Source of the DNA: an uncultured Collinsella sp.
GTDB taxonomy: Bacteria; Actinomycetota; Coriobacteriia; Coriobacteriales; Coriobacteriaceae
Length of the DNA: 34,608 nucleotides
Assembly: GCA_902488525.1 (NCBI GenBank)
Contig: CABTWP010000019.1
Location: 1-34,608, forward strand
Direction of reading: 5' to 3'
Numbering within the stretch: position 1 is the stretch's first letter; every line of letters starts with the position of its first letter. Shown here piece by piece: positions 23,708-31,504 of the stretch. A program made the translations under genes and the position numbers. Under the pieces are notes generated by a model. It did no database searches and was not told where the DNA came from. It worked only from the letters and a program-made list of their open reading frames with translations.

Positions 23708-24088
23708 TCATTCCTCCCCGCCCGGCTTGCGACGGTTGGCCTTTTTAATGGCGTTGAAGTGCTTGTCATTGAGCCTGCGCTGACGAGAGCGCTGAGGCAC
23801 CTTGGTCTTTACGCGTCGGCGCGGAGGACGGCCACGACGCTCAAGCTCTGCCCTCAGCTTACGCAAACAGCAGCTGCGATTCTGAAACTGACTACGGCTC
23901 TCGCGCGCCGTCACCACAATCCCCGTGGGCCCATGCTTCATGCGCACCGCTGAATCCGTCGTGTTCACGCCCTGTCCACCCGGACCCGTCGCGCGAAACA
24001 CCTGTACCTCGCAATCGCGCGCCAGCTCCTCGACCGACATCTCGGCATAGCGCGCATACTCACGCCATCCCATCGTGTTCTCGTCCAT
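23708..24088 (-). CDS. Short GGQ release-factor-like protein (probable ribosome rescue)
   Basis: A 126-aa protein carrying only the class-I release factor catalytic domain. It has ATGPGGQGVNTTDSAVRM with the GGQ motif that triggers peptidyl-tRNA hydrolysis, then ARESRSQFQNR. The basic tail (RRGRPPRRRVKTKV and beyond) resembles tails of ArfB/YaeJ-type rescue factors, which enter the empty mRNA channel. Codon-recognition domains are absent, so it is not RF1 or RF2. The ATG at 24088 has GGGGAGG 7 nt upstream. A terminator lies between it and xpt upstream. Confidence 0.85.
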   Translation of the reverse strand: MDENTMGWREYARYAEMSVEELARDCEVQVFRATGPGGQGVNTTDSAVRMKHGPTGIVVTARESRSQFQNRSCCLRKLRAELERRGRPPRRRVKTKVPQRSRQRRLNDKHFNAIKKANRRKPGGEE

Positions 24089-24107
24089 ATCAACACCTCC
24101 CCTCATA

Positions 24108-24144
24108 CAAAAAATGTGACAAAGGGAAAGTCCCTTTGTCACAT
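24108..24144 (-). terminator. Terminator after xpt
   Basis: A perfect 14-bp stem (ATGTGACAAAGGGA and its complement) with a 3-nt loop is followed on the minus strand by TTTTTTG. It is 27 nt after the xpt stop and only 20 nt before the release-factor-like gene. Confidence 0.9.
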
Positions 24145-24171
24145 CGCATACCAATCGCTTGTGTTGCGCGC

Positions 24172-24750
24172 TTAGGCGAAGGTGATCTCGCCGGTCTCGC
24201 AGTCCATATCGGCGATACGGGCCAGGCTCTCAACACGGAAGCCGCGCTCGCGGAGCTTATCGCCGCCGCCCTGGAAGCCCTTCTCCACTGCAATGCCAAT
24301 ACCAGACACCTCGGCACCCGCAGCCTCGCAGATCTTGATAAGACCCTCGAGCGCGCAGCCGTTGGCCAGGAAGTCGTCGATAATCAGGACCTTGTCGCCC
24401 TCGGACAGGAAGCGCTTGCCAACGATGACCGGGTACTCCTTCTGCTTAGTAAAGGAGTAGATGGTCGTGGCATACTGCTCGCCGTCGAGGTTGATAGACT
24501 GCGCCTTCTTGGCAAAGACCACCGGCACGCCACCAAAATGCTGAGCCGCGATGCAAGCCATGCCAATGCCCGAAGCCTCGATCGTCAGGATCTTGTTGAT
24601 CTCGACACCCTCGAACAGACGGGCCCACTCGGCACCCATGTGGTCGAACAGCTCAACGTCGCACTGGTGGTTGAGGAAGGCATCAACCTTAAGGACGTTA
24701 CCGGCCTTTACGATGCCGTCATGGCGAATACGATCCTCAAGCTCCTGCAT
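24172..24750 (-). CDS. xpt: Xanthine phosphoribosyltransferase
   Basis: A 192-aa type-I phosphoribosyltransferase converting xanthine and PRPP to XMP. It begins MQELEDRIRHDGIV, has LTIEASGIGMACIAAQ and the PRPP-binding motif VLIIDDFLANG, all typical of Xpt; length is exact for the family. AAGGGG is 8 nt upstream of the ATG. The 157-nt region upstream shows no purine riboswitch. It is a monocistronic unit ended by 24108-24144, apart from possible readthrough. Confidence 0.95.
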   Translation of the reverse strand: MQELEDRIRHDGIVKAGNVLKVDAFLNHQCDVELFDHMGAEWARLFEGVEINKILTIEASGIGMACIAAQHFGGVPVVFAKKAQSINLDGEQYATTIYSFTKQKEYPVIVGKRFLSEGDKVLIIDDFLANGCALEGLIKICEAAGAEVSGIGIAVEKGFQGGGDKLRERGFRVESLARIADMDCETGEITFA

Positions 24751-24907
24751 GGCGCAACCCCTTCTCGCGGCAACGATACCGCGCGATTAATAAACGTTGT
24801 TCGATAGTCTACCACGGACCGACCCCCGCCCGCCCCACAAGCCGCATCGCACCACAAACCAGTCTTTTTGGGACGGCGCGAATCGTGGCAGACAGCCTCC
24901 CAACACG

Positions 24908-26212
24908 CTAATGGCGGGCGCGCATCGTCACCAAACGCACCATGGCAAGCGCAAAGCCCACAGCGGCCACAGCCATAAGTACGTAGAACACCGAGCGAAA
25001 GCCGAATAGGAATACATCCGGACGGCCTGCAACAAAACTGGTCACGGCCTCGCCCATCGCCACGCTCATCTGCCCATACAGGATATGCGACGCCGCCGTA
25101 ATGCCGAGTGCCATGCCGGCGTAGCGCGCCAGGCTGCCCAGGCTGCCCGCAAAGCCGAGCGCTTCGCGCGGAGCTGAGCCCATATACAGCGAGTTGTTGG
25201 GGCTCTGGAAAATCGACGTGCCACACGACATAAACGCAACGCAGCACACGATCACAGGAATAGAAGAGTGCTCGTCGAGCGTGCTTACCGCAAAGAGACC
25301 GCACACGTACACGCCCAGGCCGACCGCCGTGGGGCCCTCGCAGCCAACACGGTCCGAAACCGTACCCGAAAGCGGTCCGATAAAGGCATTCACCATCGGC
25401 AGCGCCAAAAAGAGAAATCCGGAAATGTCGGAACCAAAGCCATGGGCGTCCTGAAAATAGAACGGCAGGATAAACTCAGATGCGCCAATACCAACGAACA
25501 CGATGAGCATGCAGGCAAGGTTGATGGTGAAGGCCGAATTTGCAAAGCAGCGACGAGCGGCCTCGATCAGGGACATGGGGCGCTCGCCGGCCTCCGGCTT
25601 AACATGCGGCAGCGTGTAGAGCCCCACGATAAACGAGATGACGCCAATGGGCAGGTTGATGAGGAAGATGCTCTCCCAAGGAAAGCTTGCCACCAGCATG
25701 CCGCCGAGCACGGGGCCACACATCATGCCGAGGGCCACAAAGGTCGCGAGAATACCCATAGCACGGCCTCGTTCGCGCGCCGGGAACGACTCGGTGATGA
25801 TACCCATGTTGTTAGCCATGGCCGCCGCGCAACCGACGCCCTGAACAATGCGTGCCAGGATAAGAACCTCGAGCGAGGCCGAAAGGCCGCACAGCAGCGA
25901 ACCGACCGTAAAGACGATGACACCCAGCTGGAACACATTCACCTTGCCGCGCACGTCACCCAGACGGCCAAACGGCAACATAGCCACGCATGTCGCAAGC
26001 AGGTACACCGAGCTCACCAGCTGAATGCGATCGAGGCCCACGCCCAGCTCCTTTTGCATCACGGGCAGCGCCACGGTCACGACGGTCGAATCCAAACACA
26101 CCATAAACGTCATGATGAGCACGGTAAATAGAATCGCCCATTTGTTCTTGCCATGGGTGTCGCCCTCTAGGGCAATATGCTCGCGGCGCAGCTGCTCTGC
26201 AGTTTTCTCCAT
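24908..26212 (-). CDS. MFS multidrug efflux transporter, DHA2-type
   Basis: A 434-aa polytopic protein with at least 12 hydrophobic segments. CLDSTVVTVALPVMQKELG is the DHA2 (EmrB/QacA) motif C/D1 region. PFGRLGDVRGKVNVF is motif A, LARIVQGVGCAAAMANNMG is motif B, and LGMMCGPVLGGMLV is the antiporter motif. The start is the ATG at 26212, with AAAGG 6 nt upstream; the ATG two codons earlier abuts the ribosome site. DHA2 members usually have 14 helices and about 460-500 aa, so this is on the short side. It lies 27 nt after a strong terminator and so needs its own promoter, which I did not find. Substrate unknown. Confidence 0.88.
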   Translation of the reverse strand: MEKTAEQLRREHIALEGDTHGKNKWAILFTVLIMTFMVCLDSTVVTVALPVMQKELGVGLDRIQLVSSVYLLATCVAMLPFGRLGDVRGKVNVFQLGVIVFTVGSLLCGLSASLEVLILARIVQGVGCAAAMANNMGIITESFPARERGRAMGILATFVALGMMCGPVLGGMLVASFPWESIFLINLPIGVISFIVGLYTLPHVKPEAGERPMSLIEAARRCFANSAFTINLACMLIVFVGIGASEFILPFYFQDAHGFGSDISGFLFLALPMVNAFIGPLSGTVSDRVGCEGPTAVGLGVYVCGLFAVSTLDEHSSIPVIVCCVAFMSCGTSIFQSPNNSLYMGSAPREALGFAGSLGSLARYAGMALGITAASHILYGQMSVAMGEAVTSFVAGRPDVFLFGFRSVFYVLMAVAAVGFALAMVRLVTMRARH

Positions 26213-26238
26213 ATCCATCCTTTCGAGTGGCGCAACGC

Positions 26239-26285
26239 AAAAACGGGGCCCCAATCGCCTGTAAACAGTCGCAATTGGGGTCCCG
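26239..26285 (-). terminator. Terminator of the O-acetylhomoserine sulfhydrylase gene
   Basis: On the minus strand a long stem (GGGACCCCAATTGC against GCGATTGGGGCCCC, one mismatch) with a 12-nt loop is followed by GTTTTTG. It is about 70 nt after the sulfhydrylase stop. Confidence 0.85.
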
Positions 26286-26353
26286 CCTACGGAATCGGAA
26301 CGGAAGGCCACCGAAGCTTTCTGCCAGCATCGGCGCCTTGTGCGAACGCTAGC

Positions 26354-27637
26354 CTAGCACTGCTCGAGCGCCTGCTCAAGGTCGGCAATCAGATCGGCCG
26401 TGTCCTCGAGGCCGCACGACAGGCGCACCATGTCGGCGGAGATACCGCAGGCGATGAGCTCCTCATCGTTCATCTGGCGGTGCGTAGCGTTAGCGGGATG
26501 CAGGCAGCAGGTGCGGGCGTCGGCCACATGCGTGGCGATCTGGGCGAGCTTGAGGCTCTTCATAAAGGTCTCGGCCGCCGCGCGACCACCATTAAAGCCA
26601 AAGCTCACAACGCCGCAGGTACCGTTTGGCATGTACTTCTGAGCGAGGTCATAGTACTTGTCGCCCTCCAGGCCCGGATAGCTCACGAAGCGCACCTTGG
26701 GATGGCTCTGCAGGAACTTGGCAACGGCCAGGCCGTTCTCACAATGACGCGGCATGCGCACATGCAGGCTCTCGAGCGAGCTGTTCAGGAAGAATGCCGC
26801 CTGCGGGTTCTGCATGGGGCCGAGGTCGCGCATGAGCTGCGCGGTGGCCTTGGTAATGAAGGTGCCCTCGCGACCGAACTTCTCGGCATAGGTCACGCCA
26901 TGGTAGCTCTCGTCAGGCGTGGTGAGACCCGGGAACTTGTCCGCATGGGCCATCCAGTCAAACTGGCCGTGGTCGACGATCACGCCGCCCAGGTAGGCAG
27001 CATGTCCATCCATGTACTTGGTGGTGGAGTGCGTAACGATGTCGGCGCCCCACTCAAAGGGACGGCACATCACGGGCGTCGGGAAGGTGTTGTCGACCAT
27101 CAGCGGCACGCCGTGGTCATGTGCGGCCTTGGCAAAGCGCTCAATATCGAGCACGGCAAGGGCGGGATTTGCGATCGTCTCGCCAAAGACGAGCTTTGTG
27201 TTGGGCTGAAAGGCAGCCTCCAGCTCCTCATCGGTGCAGTCAGGAGCGACGAACGTGCAGGTCACGCCCATGCGGCCCATGGTGTGGGCGAGCAGGTTAT
27301 ACGTACCGCCGTAAATGGCAGAGCTTGCGACCACGTGATCGCCGGCACCGGCAACGTTAAAGATCGCGAGGAAGTTCGCAGCCATGCCCGAACTCGTGAG
27401 CATCGCTGCGGTGCCGCCCTCCATCTCGCAGATCTTGGCGGCAACCAAATCGCACGTGGGGTTCTGCAGACGGCTGTAGAAGTAGCCAGACTCCTCCAGG
27501 TCAAACAGCTTGCCCATGTGCTCCGACGTGTCGTACTTCCACGTGGTGGACTGGTAGATGGGCACCTGGCGCGGCTCCGCATCTCCCGGGTGATAGCCGC
27601 CCTGAACACATGTAGTACCGATAGTCTGCTCGCTCAT
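26354..27637 (-). CDS. metY: O-acetylhomoserine sulfhydrylase (Cys/Met metabolism PLP enzyme)
   Basis: A 427-aa PLP-dependent enzyme of the Cys/Met metabolism family. It has the phosphate-contact SSGMAANFLAI region, the FGETIANPALAVLDIE segment, DNTFPTPVMCRP and the Schiff-base lysine in HSTTKYMDGHA. Length (over 420 aa), the insert around FDWMAHADKFPGL and the C-terminal LSCGLEDTADLIADL fit O-acetylhomoserine sulfhydrylase rather than cystathionine lyases. It makes homocysteine from O-acetylhomoserine and sulfide. AAGGGAG is 7 nt before the ATG. The cysteine desulfidase at 32453-33772 could supply sulfide, but nothing shows a direct link. Confidence 0.93.
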   Translation of the reverse strand: MSEQTIGTTCVQGGYHPGDAEPRQVPIYQSTTWKYDTSEHMGKLFDLEESGYFYSRLQNPTCDLVAAKICEMEGGTAAMLTSSGMAANFLAIFNVAGAGDHVVASSAIYGGTYNLLAHTMGRMGVTCTFVAPDCTDEELEAAFQPNTKLVFGETIANPALAVLDIERFAKAAHDHGVPLMVDNTFPTPVMCRPFEWGADIVTHSTTKYMDGHAAYLGGVIVDHGQFDWMAHADKFPGLTTPDESYHGVTYAEKFGREGTFITKATAQLMRDLGPMQNPQAAFFLNSSLESLHVRMPRHCENGLAVAKFLQSHPKVRFVSYPGLEGDKYYDLAQKYMPNGTCGVVSFGFNGGRAAAETFMKSLKLAQIATHVADARTCCLHPANATHRQMNDEELIACGISADMVRLSCGLEDTADLIADLEQALEQC

Positions 27638-27868
27638 ATCTAGCTCCCTTGCCTGGGTTTTAGTTTTATTCGGTTCACGATACCGCTACCCTGCACCCCT
27701 CTCAACCCATCCCCAAGGTAGGTTATGGGACAAATTGATTAGGGGTATTTATCTCAAGCCTTGGGCATTTGCTCGATAGATAAAAATGAGGCATACATGA
27801 AGCTCTCGATGATTACATGCCCCGTCACGGGTACCATAGGCGGGTACACCGTGACCAAGGAGACAACG
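27638..27868. promoter_or_regulatory. Divergent intergenic region with inverted repeat
   Basis: This 231-nt region must hold promoters for metY (minus) and the C_GCAxxG protein (plus). An inverted repeat CCCAT-N14-ATGGG (27706-27729) and TTGA...TCAA (27736-27758) are visible. Either could be an operator. I found no clean -35/-10 pair on either strand and no SAM-riboswitch-like core. Confidence 0.35.
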
Positions 27869-28315
27869 ATGAAGCAGATCGATACCACCCAGCTCGACAC
27901 CGCCGCCTGCCAGGCTCAGGCTGCCGAATACCACGCCCGTGGCTTTAACTGCGCACAGGCCGTTGCCTGCACGCTCGCACCTGCCGTCGGGCTCGACCCC
28001 CAGACCGCCTTTACCCTCACCGAGGGCTTTGGCGCCGGCATGGGTGGCATGACCGAGACCTGCGGCGCCATCTCGGGCGCTGTTGCCATCATGGGCTTTG
28101 TAATGAGCGACGGCATGGAGAACCCCAAGACCAAAGGCCAGACCTACAAGCTGTCGCGCGAGATTGCCAAGCGTTTTGGCGAGAAGAACACGACGACCGT
28201 CTGCGGCACGCTCAAGGGCATCGGATCGGATAAGGGTCCGCTCCGCAGCTGCCCCGGCTGCATCGACGATGCCGTCGAAATCGCCTGTGATGTGCTAAAG
28301 CAGCTCGCCGAGTAA
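27869..28315 (+). CDS. C_GCAxxG_C_C family redox protein
   Basis: A 148-aa protein with the family's cysteine pattern: FNCAQAVACTLAP near residue 30, GAGMGGMTETCGAISGAVAIMG in the middle, and SCPGCIDDAVEIACDVL near the C-terminus. Members are putative redox-active or metal-binding proteins of anaerobes; function is not established. The start at 27869 has AAGGAG 6 nt upstream. An in-frame ATG at 27797 also has a usable site (GAGG, 5 nt) and would add 24 residues beginning MKLSMITCPVTG, so the N-terminus is uncertain. Confidence 0.85.
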   Translation: MKQIDTTQLDTAACQAQAAEYHARGFNCAQAVACTLAPAVGLDPQTAFTLTEGFGAGMGGMTETCGAISGAVAIMGFVMSDGMENPKTKGQTYKLSREIAKRFGEKNTTTVCGTLKGIGSDKGPLRSCPGCIDDAVEIACDVLKQLAE

Positions 28316-28333
28316 TCGACAGCAACAGTAAAA

Positions 28334-28380
28334 CGACGGCCGGCGCGCTTAGGATCCATCCAAAAGCACGCCGGCCGTCG
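28334..28380 (-). terminator. Hairpin terminator between convergent genes
   Basis: A perfect 12-bp stem CGACGGCCGGCG/CGCCGGCCGTCG with a 23-nt loop. On the minus strand it is followed by TTTTA, suiting termination of the YigZ gene. It is also 19 nt after the plus-strand redox protein gene and may act on both. Confidence 0.75.
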
Positions 28381-28383
28381 CCG

Positions 28384-29019
28384 TTAGAACTCGGCAAATT
28401 TGGGAGCTCCGACCTCAATCTCCTCACGCCCCGCCATAAGCTCGCGCATCTTAGCGCAAAACGGCTCCTGCTCCCCAGCTTTGAACACCAAGTGAATCGT
28501 CACGGCATCCGCGTAATCGGTATCCGAAACCTTGGCACCCGAATCCTGCGCCAAACGAAGCACCTGCTCGTACTGCGGATAGGCCACATGCACGTCAACC
28601 GGCACGACGCTCGTCATCTCAACGATCTGCCCGGCCTCCTGAGCCGCGGCCACCGCCGCCTGCGTCGCCGCGGTATAGGCGCGTACCAAGCCACCAGGCC
28701 CCAACAGCGTGCCACCAAAATAGCGCGTCACTACGCAGCAAACATTTTTGAGCTCCGCGCCGCGCAAAACCTCGAGCGTCGGCATACCACTCGTGCGGCT
28801 CGGCTCACCATCATCGCTCTGGCGCTCGCGTCCATCGACCAAAATCCACGCGGGAACATTGTGTCGAGCGTCGTAATGACGTTTGCGAACCATCTCGATA
28901 AAGGCATTCGCCTCATCCTCGGACTCAATATGGACCAGCTGGGCAATAAACCGGCTCTTGCGGTCCACAAACTCGCCCGAAGCCTCAATATTCGATTGCA
29001 GAGTAAAATAGCTGTCCAA
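28384..29019 (-). CDS. yigZ: YigZ/IMPACT family protein
   Basis: A 211-aa protein with the UPF0029 (Impact) N-terminal domain, with FVDRKSRFIAQLVHIES, the RHYDARHNVPAWIL segment, DDGEPSRTSGMPTLEVL and YFGGTLLGPGGLVRAY. A DUF1949-like C-terminal domain follows (about 140-205). The eukaryotic homologue IMPACT regulates GCN2; the bacterial role is unclear. No ATG start is available: two consecutive TTG codons follow GAGGGG, and the second (29019) has the better 5-nt spacing. Confidence 0.88.
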   Translation of the reverse strand: MDSYFTLQSNIEASGEFVDRKSRFIAQLVHIESEDEANAFIEMVRKRHYDARHNVPAWILVDGRERQSDDGEPSRTSGMPTLEVLRGAELKNVCCVVTRYFGGTLLGPGGLVRAYTAATQAAVAAAQEAGQIVEMTSVVPVDVHVAYPQYEQVLRLAQDSGAKVSDTDYADAVTIHLVFKAGEQEPFCAKMRELMAGREEIEVGAPKFAEF

Positions 29020-29148
29020 CAAAGCCCCTCAACAAAATAAAGCGCAGCAACAAACAGCCTCAATCATACGGCAAAGACAGCACCGTTGACCTCGCCAACA
29101 AGAACGGAAACGCCAATGATACCGTCACCAACAGCGAGAACCCGTCAG

Positions 29149-29174
29149 CGCGAGCAAGGTGCCTTGAAAGACGA
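29149..29174. repeat. Degenerate half-copy of the structured repeat
   Basis: This stretch resembles the left half of copy C: gcgagcaaggtgccttg here against gcgagcaatgtgccttg there, followed by GAAAGACGAG in place of GAAAGAGGAG. The right half is missing. It lies just left of intact copy B and looks like a decayed element. The rest of 29020-29220 shows nothing I can assign. Confidence 0.55.
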
Positions 29175-29220
29175 GATTGCAACAGAAATGAGGCTGCCGA
29201 TGACCAGGCACAAGCAGCGA

Positions 29221-29318
29221 GACGGCGTCAGCTGAGTCGATTTGGCCCGAAAGAGGAGGGAGCACGCCTTATGGCGGCGACCGACGAATGAGCGCCAAAT
29301 CGGCCAGCTGACGCCGTC
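29221..29318. repeat. Structured internal-loop repeat, copy B
   Basis: Outer arms GACGGCGTCAGCTG/CAGCTGACGCCGTC (14 bp) and CGATTTGGC/GCCAAATCG (9 bp) enclose GAAAGAGGAG (29249-29258), 23 nt with a small CGCC/GGCG hairpin, and CGACGAATGA (29282-29291). It lies about 18 nt beyond the 3' end of the RNase P RNA gene on the minus strand. Confidence 0.88.
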
Positions 29319-29335
29319 GCAGCGTCAACATAGTT

Positions 29336-29697
29336 GCTGAGTGGGCCTATAAGCCGGGTTCTGTCGTGAACGGTCATTTATCTTGTCTGCACGTTACCGT
29401 GCAGTTCCACGCACGCTACCCGAACGCGGACCGGGCCGGCCCATAGCGTTCCTATTCGCGCTTGCTCCGGATGGGGCTTGCCAAGCCGCCGTGTTGCCAC
29501 GACGCTGGTGGTCTCTTACACCACCGTTTCAGCTTTTCCCTTTACGCCTTGCGGCGCAGGTGGGAGTCTTCTTTTCTGCGGCGCTTTCCGTCGGATCACT
29601 CCGCCCGGCCGTTAGCCGGCATCCCGCCCTCTGGAGCCCGGACTTTCCTCACGCGTACTGCAAGCAGCACATCGCGCGACCGTCTGGCCCACTCAGC
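29336..29697 (-). ncRNA. rnpB: RNase P RNA, bacterial type A
   Basis: The minus strand has the universal 5' core GAGGAAAGTCCGGGCTCC and the 3' core ACAGAACCCGGCTTATAGGC. P1 is GCTGAGTGGGCC pairing with its complement at the two ends (29336-29347 and 29686-29697). The GGAAAGCGCC...AAGGGAAAAGCTGAAACGGTG and GGCAACACGG regions are also typical. It is the catalytic RNA that matures tRNA 5' ends. Size about 362 nt is normal. Protein-like ORFs across this segment are spurious. Confidence 0.97.
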
Positions 29698-29705
29698 AGT
29701 GCAAG

Positions 29706-29711
29706 AGTGTA
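29706..29711 (-). promoter_or_regulatory. -10 element of rnpB
   Basis: Minus-strand TACACT lies 8 nt before the predicted 5' end of RNase P RNA, the right distance. Upstream TTGCCT (spacer 15) or ATTGCC (spacer 17) could be the -35. Confidence 0.6.
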
Positions 29712-29779
29712 ACACACCGTTGCCGCAGGCAATGGCACAACGCAAACGCTCGACACGATAAACCAAGAACCACGCCATG

Positions 29780-29915
29780 CAGTACAATAGGGTTGTCGAT
29801 GGGCAACGTCGTCAGTCGAGACGCGACCGCGCTCCGCACCCCTCCGTCTACTCGGTGCGTTCCCGCCTCCTCCCCGAGGCGGGATGTCGGCATTTTTTCA
29901 TGCACCGACAACCAA
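29780..29915. other. Unassigned structured intergenic segment
   Basis: Between the rnpB promoter and the S1 terminator. It contains GGTTGTCG (29791-29798) pairing with CGACAACC near its right end, an 8-bp hairpin CCCGCCTC/GAGGCGGG, and TGTCGG-CAT/ATG-CA-CCGACA with a T-rich loop. A plus-strand TACAAT (29783-29788) could start a transcript. No gene is recognised; an untranslated RNA is possible. Confidence 0.35.
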
Positions 29916-29964
29916 ATAGCCTGTGTACAGCATGGGCAGCATCGCGTATCTCGGCACCAAATGC

Positions 29965-29998
29965 AAAAAGGGACCCGTCCATTACGGACGGATCCCTT
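29965..29998 (-). terminator. Terminator of rpsA
   Basis: On the minus strand an 11-bp stem GGGATCCGTCC/GGACGGGTCCC (one G-U pair) with a 5-nt loop is followed by TTTTTG, 24 nt after the rpsA stop. Confidence 0.9.
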
Positions 29999-30022
29999 AA
30001 AACAAGTGATCGTCAAACCGAT

Positions 30023-31189
30023 TTACTCGGCGTCGGTCTCCTCGTCCTTCTTCTCGGAAGGAAGCGGGGTAACCTCGATCTCGACGCCCAGAGTCTCAGC
30101 AGCGGACTTCATGGACAGGGAGATACGACGACGGTCGAGGTCGATCTCCATGACCTTGACCTGAACCTTGTCGCCCACGTGGGTGACCTGAGAAGGCTGA
30201 TCGACGTGCTTGTTGGCCATCTCGGAGATGTGAACCAGGCCCTCGATGCCCTCGCCCAGGTCGACGAAAGCGCCGAACGGGACAAGCTTGGTCACAGTGC
30301 CCTCGACGATAGCGCCGACGGGGTACTTCTTGACCAGTGCACGCCACGGATCCTCGGTGGTCTGCTTGAGACCCAGGGAGATGCGCTCGCGGTTGAGATC
30401 GACGTCGAGAACCTCGACCTCGACCTCCTGGCCGACCTTGACAACCTCGGAAGGATGGTTGACGTGGTTCCAGGAGAGCTCGGAGATGTGGATGAGGCCG
30501 TCGATGCCGCCGAGGTCGACGAAGGCGCCGAAGTCGACGATGGAGGAAACGGTGCCCTGGAGACGCATGCCAGATTTGAGCTTGGACAGGATCTCGGAGC
30601 GCTCGGCCTTACGGGACTCCTCGAGCACGACGCGACGGGAGAGGACGACGTTGTTGCGGTTGCGGTCCATCTCGATAACGCGGGCCTCGATGCGGGTGCC
30701 CATGTAGGAGGTGAGGTCCTTGACGCGACGGAGGTCGACGAGGGAAGCAGGCAGGAAGCCACGCAGGCCGATGTCGAGGATCAGGCCGCCCTTGACAACC
30801 TCGATAACCTCGCCTTCGACGTTCTCGCCGGAGTTGAACTTCTCCTCGATGCGGTTCCAAGCACGCTCGTACTCGGCACGCTTCTTGGACAGGACCAGAC
30901 GACCGTCCTTGTCCTCCTTCTGGAGAACCAGAGCCTCGATGGGATCACCGAGTGCAACGATGTCTGCAGGGTTAGCGTCCTTGCGGATGGACAGCTCGCG
31001 GACCGGGATAACGCCCTCGGACTTGAATCCGATGTCAACGAGCACCTCGTCATGCTCGATCTTAACGACAGTGCCGTTAACGAGATCGCCCTCATCAAAG
31101 TCGGTAATCGTGCCGTCGATGAGGTTGTTCATCTCCTCCTCGTTGACATCGTCAAGAGAGAAAATGGACGAGTTCTGAATCTCACTCAA
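30023..31189 (-). CDS. rpsA: Ribosomal protein S1, four S1 domains
   Basis: A 388-aa protein with four S1 RNA-binding repeats, at about 33-102, 119-187, 205-275 and 290-362. The last two are the best conserved (VDFGAFVDLGGIDGLIHISE and VPFGAFVDLGEGIEGLVHIS). E. coli S1 has six; four is usual for actinobacteria and other Gram-positives. The acidic tail (EKKDEETDAE) is typical. The start codon is TTG at 31189 with AAAGGGG 7 nt upstream; MSEIQNSSIFSLDDVNEEE is a normal S1 N-terminus. It brings mRNA to the 30S subunit. It is transcribed alone and ended by 29965-29998. Confidence 0.95.
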   Translation of the reverse strand: MSEIQNSSIFSLDDVNEEEMNNLIDGTITDFDEGDLVNGTVVKIEHDEVLVDIGFKSEGVIPVRELSIRKDANPADIVALGDPIEALVLQKEDKDGRLVLSKKRAEYERAWNRIEEKFNSGENVEGEVIEVVKGGLILDIGLRGFLPASLVDLRRVKDLTSYMGTRIEARVIEMDRNRNNVVLSRRVVLEESRKAERSEILSKLKSGMRLQGTVSSIVDFGAFVDLGGIDGLIHISELSWNHVNHPSEVVKVGQEVEVEVLDVDLNRERISLGLKQTTEDPWRALVKKYPVGAIVEGTVTKLVPFGAFVDLGEGIEGLVHISEMANKHVDQPSQVTHVGDKVQVKVMEIDLDRRRISLSMKSAAETLGVEIEVTPLPSEKKDEETDAE

Positions 31190-31504
31190 AGGTGGACCCC
31201 TTTCGAACTACGGGGCCCCGATTGCTAGGACCTACAGAAGGGTGCGACAAGCACACAACGTTTAGGAACACTCGGGAGCCGACAGATACTAATGTGACGC
31301 TTATGCAATCACGTTCGTATAGGTTACGGGGAAATGAGTTCGATTTCAAGCGTGAACTGCGATTTTTTACTCGTGTGGAGACTTTTTCGTAATCTTATGA
31401 ACACACGTCTCCGCAACTTGACGATAACCAGCCAGGCATTTGGCTTTGGGGTAAAGTATCCGGAGCCAACGACTCTAGATCAAATTTACGAGAAAGGTGC
31501 CCGC
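31190..31504. promoter_or_regulatory. Gene-free divergent region between rpsA and the HAD gene
   Basis: About 315 nt with no credible gene. A minus-strand TAGTAT (31286-31291) is a possible rpsA -10, giving a leader near 90 nt. A plus-strand TAAAGT near 31453 may be the -10 of the HAD gene. An inverted repeat GGAGAC...GTCTCC lies near 31377-31413. I see no clear -35 hexamers, riboswitch or small RNA. Confidence 0.3.

Noticed and set aside
24855..24905. TTGGGA/TCCCAA inverted repeat after the MFS gene as a terminator
   Set aside because: Only 6 bp with a long loop and no T-run on the minus strand; insufficient for a terminator call.
24751..24907. Purine riboswitch expected upstream of xpt
   Set aside because: No conserved three-way-junction loop sequences of the purine riboswitch were found.
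26177..27643. 488-aa plus-strand ORF opposite metY
   Set aside because: An antisense shadow of a well-conserved PLP enzyme gene, with no recognisable domain.
27638..27760. SAM riboswitch or T-box upstream of metY
   Set aside because: No SAM-I core, no T-box sequence and no terminator hairpin in the leader.
29383..29787. Protein ORFs across the RNase P RNA region
   Set aside because: The sequence has the universal RNase P RNA core; these frames are by-products.
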